DNA of 48,594 nucleotides from Leucobacter sp. UT-8R-CII-1-4 (GTDB lineage Bacteria > Actinomycetota > Actinomycetes > Actinomycetales > Microbacteriaceae). The notes beneath the pieces were generated by a model. It was not told the origin of the DNA. It was given only the letters and a program-made list of their open reading frames with translations, and ran no database searches. Shown here piece after piece: positions 45,314 through 48,594 of this stretch. The stretch is taken from positions 422,478 through 471,071 of the forward strand of contig NZ_JASCRS010000003.1 in assembly GCF_030010235.1 (NCBI RefSeq). The letters run 5' to 3'. The position numbers and the translations under genes are program-made. Position 1 is the stretch's first letter. Every line of letters starts with the position of its first letter.

Positions 45314-46267
45314 ATGAACGAGAAACTTACTAAGAATCAGCGACGTGAGCAGGCGCGTGAACAAGCACGTGTCGCTCGCGAATCTGAGAAGAAGCGCGAA
45401 AAGCGCAACCGCCTGTTCCTGCAGGGCGGCATCGCGGCAGTTATCATCGCGATCGTCGCTGTGGTTGCGCTGGTTCTGACTCAGAACGCTAAGCCAGCTG
45501 GCCCCGGCCCACTGAACATGATTTCTGGTGGTGTTACCTTCGGCAAAGATCTGAAGGTTGAAAAGACCAAGGCTCTGCAGCCCGACGAGGATCGTAAGGC
45601 GCTCGACCAAGACTTCGAATCGCTGCCGGTTGACGTCACGATTTACGTCGACTACATGTGCCCAGCCTGTGGCAACTTTGAGCAGCAGAACGGCACCATG
45701 CTTGAGCAGTACGCCGGCAGCGGTGACATCGCTCTCACCGTCTTCCCGCTGAACTTCCTTGATGGTCAGTCGCTTGGTACGAAGTACTCGACTCGTGCGG
45801 CAAACCTGGTGAGCTGTGTCGTTGACCAGCAGCCAGACAGCGCGTTCGCGCTGCACAATCGTCTGCTTAGCGCTGGTGTGCAGCCACAGGAGCAGACCAC
45901 TGGCCTGACCGATGATCAGCTGCTTGAGAACGCAGAGGCTGCGGGAGCAAAGCTCACCACCGAGCTGAAGCAGTGCGTGAAGGACCAGCGTTTCGCAAGC
46001 TTCATCAACGGCAACTGGAAGTCAGCAAGCGAGACCGGATTGCTTGGTCTCGCGGAAGGCGCTCAGCTAATCAATGACCCTCGTGTCGGCGATCTGCAGC
46101 CTGCCGACAAGCCACAGCGCCTCACCAGCACGCCAACCGTTATTGTGAACGGTCAGCAGTGGGTTGAAGGCCGCGACGGAACTCTCGAAGAGTACCTGCT
46201 GAAGGTAAAGGCCGAGATTGACGGCAGCAACGCGAAGAAAGACGCGGCTGCAGAGTCAAGCAACTAG
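45314..46267 (+). CDS. Membrane-anchored DsbA-like thioredoxin-fold protein
   Basis: A 317-residue protein. A charged N terminus (residues 1-32) precedes one membrane segment (GGIAAVIIAIVAVVALVL), and the rest is outside. The active site CPAC (Cys116, Cys119 in VDYMCPACGNFEQQ) and the cis-Pro loop STPTVIVNG mark a DsbA/thioredoxin fold. It is likely to make or rearrange disulfides in exported proteins. Placed after secA, it probably acts on proteins emerging from the translocon. The ATG at 45314 has GGAG about six bases upstream. Confidence 0.87.
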   Translation: MNEKLTKNQRREQAREQARVARESEKKREKRNRLFLQGGIAAVIIAIVAVVALVLTQNAKPAGPGPLNMISGGVTFGKDLKVEKTKALQPDEDRKALDQDFESLPVDVTIYVDYMCPACGNFEQQNGTMLEQYAGSGDIALTVFPLNFLDGQSLGTKYSTRAANLVSCVVDQQPDSAFALHNRLLSAGVQPQEQTTGLTDDQLLENAEAAGAKLTTELKQCVKDQRFASFINGNWKSASETGLLGLAEGAQLINDPRVGDLQPADKPQRLTSTPTVIVNGQQWVEGRDGTLEEYLLKVKAEIDGSNAKKDAAAESSN

Positions 46268-46326
46268 GTTTTTTAGCTTCGCTGGCCGCGTTTCATTGCG
46301 CGTGGTCAGCGAAGCACCTAAAAACC
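46267..46326. terminator. Long inverted repeat, strong hairpin
   Basis: A 15-bp inner stem (46276-46290 with 46301-46315, including two G-U pairs) plus outer GGTTTTT/AAAAACC arms. It lies between the DsbA-like gene and tRNA-Thr. Confidence 0.68.
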
Positions 46327-46368
46327 AGGTATCCTCTTCTAGGTGGTCAGTTTCGACTGAGTACCATT

Positions 46369-46441
46369 GCCTCCTTAGCTCATCTGGTAGAGCAGCGGCC
46401 TTGTAAACCGCAGGTGGTCGGTTCGAGTCCGACAGGGGGCT
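46369..46441 (+). tRNA. tRNA-Thr (anticodon UGU)
   Basis: A 73-base cloverleaf. The acceptor stem GCCTCCT pairs with AGGGGGC, the D arm is GCTC/GAGC, the anticodon loop CTTGTAA carries UGU, and the T arm is GTCGG/CCGAC with TTCGAGT in the loop. No CCA is encoded. The anticodon-stem pair 31-39 is a C-A mismatch. Confidence 0.95.
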
Positions 46442-46448
46442 CAGACGA

Positions 46449-46482
46449 AAAAAGGACCCGCTTCGGCGGGTCCTTTTTGGTT
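46449..46482 (+). terminator. Intrinsic terminator with TTCG loop
   Basis: A 13-bp stem (AAAAAGGACCCGC against GCGGGTCCTTTTT) closed by a TTCG tetraloop ends the tRNA transcript. Confidence 0.92.
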
Positions 46483-46537
46483 TGTGTTCCGCAGGCTGCG
46501 ATGTTTTGCTGTGGATCACGAAGCCACGGGGCGACGG

Positions 46538-46549
46538 TACGATAGTTGA
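46538..46549 (+). promoter_or_regulatory. -10 box of a probable leaderless promoter
   Basis: TACGAT at 46538-46543, a 6-base spacer, then the GTG at 46550. Confidence 0.5.
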
Positions 46550-47506
46550 GTGCCGTCAACAAAATCGAGTCTTCCGCTTTGGCTGGCGCTCGTTGGTAGC
46601 GGCTTTGCAGGTGCGCTCACAGCAACCCAGTCGCGAATCAATGGTGGTCTGAGCCAGCAGATCGGTGACCCGTATCTCACCGCATTTATCTCTTTTGCCA
46701 TGGGGCTCGCGGTGGCAGCAATCTTTGCCGCGCTTAGTCGTCGTGGGAGAAAAGGGTTTGCGCTGGTCTGGCGTGAGTTTCGTAGCGGGCATCTGCCTTG
46801 GTGGGCGTTGTGCGGCGGTGCCTTTGGCGCATTTCTGGTGCTTTCCCAGGGTATCGTTGCGACCGTTCTCGGGCTCGCTATGTTTACAGTCGGTATGGTT
46901 GCAGGCCAGGTGCTTGGCGGGCTCATGATCGATCGGATGGGTATTGGCCCCGGCGGTCGCGTGAATCCGACGCTTACGCGAGTTCTCGGAACCGTTCTTG
47001 CCTTGATCGCAGTCGGATTCTCGGTTGTTGCTGACCTGTCTGGCTCGGGCGGGGTTGGTTCGCAGATGTGGCTTATCGTGATCCCCGTTCTCGTCGGTGC
47101 TGGAGTTTCGATGCAGGCTGCGGTGAATGGGGTGTTGCGCTCGGCGGCACAGAGCGCATTGACTGCAACGACAATTAGTTTTCTATTTGGAACTGTGTTG
47201 CTCGCGGCCATCGCTGCTGTCTCGGTCGGAATACATGGCTGGCCAGGGTATTGGCCCTCTGAGCCGCTGTATTACCTAGGCGGAGCGCTCGGTACTGTTT
47301 TTATTGGACTCGCGGCGGTGCTCGTGCGCACGGCGGGTGTGCTCTTGCTCAGCATGTCGAATGTGGCGGGTCAGTTGCTCACTTCGGTCGCTATCGAAGC
47401 AGGGATGCCGCTCGCCGGTGGCGTTTCTACTGGCATGCTGATCGGCACGGGTATTGCGCTAGTGGCGGTTCTGATCGCTGCGTTGCCCGCTAAAAAACGC
47501 CCGTAG
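46550..47506 (+). CDS. DMT-family transporter, DUF606 (YdcZ) tandem
   Basis: A 318-residue membrane protein with about ten hydrophobic segments. Both halves show the small-residue-rich segments of DUF606 (GFAGALTATQSRINGGLSQ in the first; GVSMQAAVNGVLR in the second), so it is the fused two-domain form of a YdcZ-type transporter. The substrate is unknown. GTG start with a -10 box 6 bases before it. Confidence 0.78.
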   Translation: MPSTKSSLPLWLALVGSGFAGALTATQSRINGGLSQQIGDPYLTAFISFAMGLAVAAIFAALSRRGRKGFALVWREFRSGHLPWWALCGGAFGAFLVLSQGIVATVLGLAMFTVGMVAGQVLGGLMIDRMGIGPGGRVNPTLTRVLGTVLALIAVGFSVVADLSGSGGVGSQMWLIVIPVLVGAGVSMQAAVNGVLRSAAQSALTATTISFLFGTVLLAAIAAVSVGIHGWPGYWPSEPLYYLGGALGTVFIGLAAVLVRTAGVLLLSMSNVAGQLLTSVAIEAGMPLAGGVSTGMLIGTGIALVAVLIAALPAKKRP

Positions 47507-47664
47507 CTGTGGGTGGGCGATCCTCGTAGCTCAAGCTTTTTGCTGCGCTGGGGAGAAACGTTGGCGCGCCCAGTAATGAAGCGACTGTGCTTTTCGTACG
47601 CCAATTAATGCATGAGACTTGCAACATCTGATGATATTCGTCAGACTATTAGAGTTGGCTGAAG

Positions 47665-47683
47665 TTAGGTTTACCTCAGCTAA
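47665..47683 (+). promoter_or_regulatory. Likely DtxR/IdeR iron box
   Basis: The 19-bp site TTAGGTTTACCTCAGCTAA matches 15 of 19 bases of the DtxR/IdeR consensus (TWAGGTTAGSCTAACCTWA). It lies 60 bases before the start of the surface-protein gene. The remaining 47507-47742 holds no gene that I can see. Confidence 0.6.
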
Positions 47684-47742
47684 GTCCGATGGGGGTCTTT
47701 GTGTGCCCCCGTTTTGTTTGTCCTGAGCCGAGGAGTGTTGCC

Positions 47743-48594
47743 GTGGAGGCATTTGGTAAGCGGATGCGTGGCGGACTCGCCACGCTGCTCTCTGCTGCCC
47801 TAGTAGTTAGCGGGGCGCTACTTGCTGCTCCAGCTGCGTCTGCTGAAGAGCCGGCCGCAGAGACCAGCCAGGTAGTTGAGCCACCGGTTGCTGAAGCTCC
47901 TGCCGAAGAAACGACTGAGGCATCAGAAACGGCTGAGCCTTCGGAAGCTACCGAAGCTCCTGCCGAAGAGACTGCAGTCGAAGAGGCACCGGCGAGCGAA
48001 GAAGCTCCAGCTGAAGCTCCACAAGCGGCAGCGGTTTCGACGCCAGTTGTGGTCACCACTGAAGCTGCGCGTGCCGGCGGCACCATTACCGTAACGGGTA
48101 GCGGTTTTAACCCCGCAGCCCCGGGCGTGTATGTCGGATTCGGTCCAGCCGGGCTCCCCGGTTTCTACATTGGGTCAGGCAGCATGCTTGACACAGTGTT
48201 CGTTGGACCAACGAACGAGGACGGCTCAACCGAGGCGGGACGCACCGCAAAGCTCAATGCCGACGGAACGTTTACAACTACGTTCACCGCCCCTGCATTC
48301 GAAGATGCAAAGTCGTACGCCGTGTACACCTCAAAGGCTCACGGCCAGGGCATGGGCGATAAGTCACAGGACACCACCACAGCGGTCGCCTACAGTGCGC
48401 CAGTGGTTGCTGCTCCTGCGGTGACTGTTGAGGGTGCTGTTTCTGATCTTGATCCGGATGCTGCGAATGTGGTGACGGTGCGGGGTACTGGTTTTGTGGC
48501 GAGTGATCCGGAGACTTCGGGTTCGCGTCCGCCGCTCGCGGGGAAGTTCACGGGCACGTATGTCGTGTTCGGTTCGTTTGCTGAGGTGTGGCAG
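47743..48594 (+). CDS. Large secreted surface protein, N-terminal part
   Basis: The first 284 codons; the gene runs off the right edge. A Sec signal peptide (RMRGGLATLLSAALVVSGALL, likely cleaved after APAASA, residue 34) is followed by a Glu/Ala/Pro/Thr-rich linker (35-95) and then two related beta units, each opening with (V)TVTGSGF or VTVRGTGF. These units match those in HtaA-type haem-transport surface proteins of actinobacteria, and the upstream iron box fits a haem or iron role; the HtaA domain itself is not in view. GAGGAG lies six to eight bases before the GTG start. Confidence 0.7.
   Translation, partial: MEAFGKRMRGGLATLLSAALVVSGALLAAPAASAEEPAAETSQVVEPPVAEAPAEETTEASETAEPSEATEAPAEETAVEEAPASEEAPAEAPQAAAVSTPVVVTTEAARAGGTITVTGSGFNPAAPGVYVGFGPAGLPGFYIGSGSMLDTVFVGPTNEDGSTEAGRTAKLNADGTFTTTFTAPAFEDAKSYAVYTSKAHGQGMGDKSQDTTTAVAYSAPVVAAPAVTVEGAVSDLDPDAANVVTVRGTGFVASDPETSGSRPPLAGKFTGTYVVFGSFAEVWQ

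Noticed and set aside
1..48594. CRISPR array, insertion sequence, prophage or integrase
   Set aside because: No spaced direct repeats, transposase motifs, phage genes or attachment repeats at the tRNA were found on either strand.

Overview
The window is a stretch of chromosome from a moderately high-GC actinobacterium. The gene order mtrA-mtrB-lpqB-comF-hpf-secA, a WhiB2-type regulator, a DUF3499 gene and a polyprenol-phosphate-mannose synthase all point to Actinomycetes, most likely Micrococcales and perhaps Microbacteriaceae. The genus cannot be read from the sequence alone. No insertion sequence, phage gene or CRISPR array was seen.

Bases 1 to about 28.4 kb form an accessory cell-envelope glycopolymer locus of many short transcription units on both strands. 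It opens with the end of an LGFP-repeat surface protein. It then holds glycosyltransferases (at least seven, including three related GT-B proteins), an asparagine-synthase-like amidotransferase, a DegT/DnrJ sugar aminotransferase, and the WecB/WecC pair that makes UDP-ManNAc and UDP-ManNAcA. It also holds an acyltransferase-3 membrane protein, a NodB-like deacetylase, a CDP-glycerol-glycerophosphotransferase-like protein, and two paralogous ABC exporters each translationally coupled to a GT-B glycosyltransferase. A DUF2142 membrane protein, an alpha/beta hydrolase and an O-antigen-ligase-like protein complete it. In the middle (14.3-17.3 kb) sits a four-gene acyl module: an LpxD-like N-acyltransferase, divergent from an acyl carrier protein, a short-chain reductase and a KAS III. 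I infer that this makes a short 3-hydroxyacyl-ACP and transfers it to an amino sugar, which would be notable in a Gram-positive organism.

From 28.4 kb the window is conserved actinobacterial core: manA, whiB2, a 1086-residue GT2 membrane protein overlapping a DUF5719 gene, a DUF3499 gene, a zincin-like gene, the mtrA-mtrB-lpqB operon, a ComF-family gene, hpf, a divergent Ppm-type GT2 gene, secA, a membrane-anchored DsbA-like protein, tRNA-Thr(UGU) and a DMT/DUF606 transporter. The right edge cuts a large secreted surface protein preceded by a good DtxR/IdeR-type iron box.

Thirteen start codons lie 6-8 bases after a TANNNT -10 box, so leaderless transcription seems to be the main start mode for first genes in this region. 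Downstream genes use Shine-Dalgarno sites or ATGA/GTGA overlaps. Several convergent genes end inside shared hairpins that contain a stop codon. No gene-free stretch exceeds 300 bases; the longest (47507-47742) carries the iron box.
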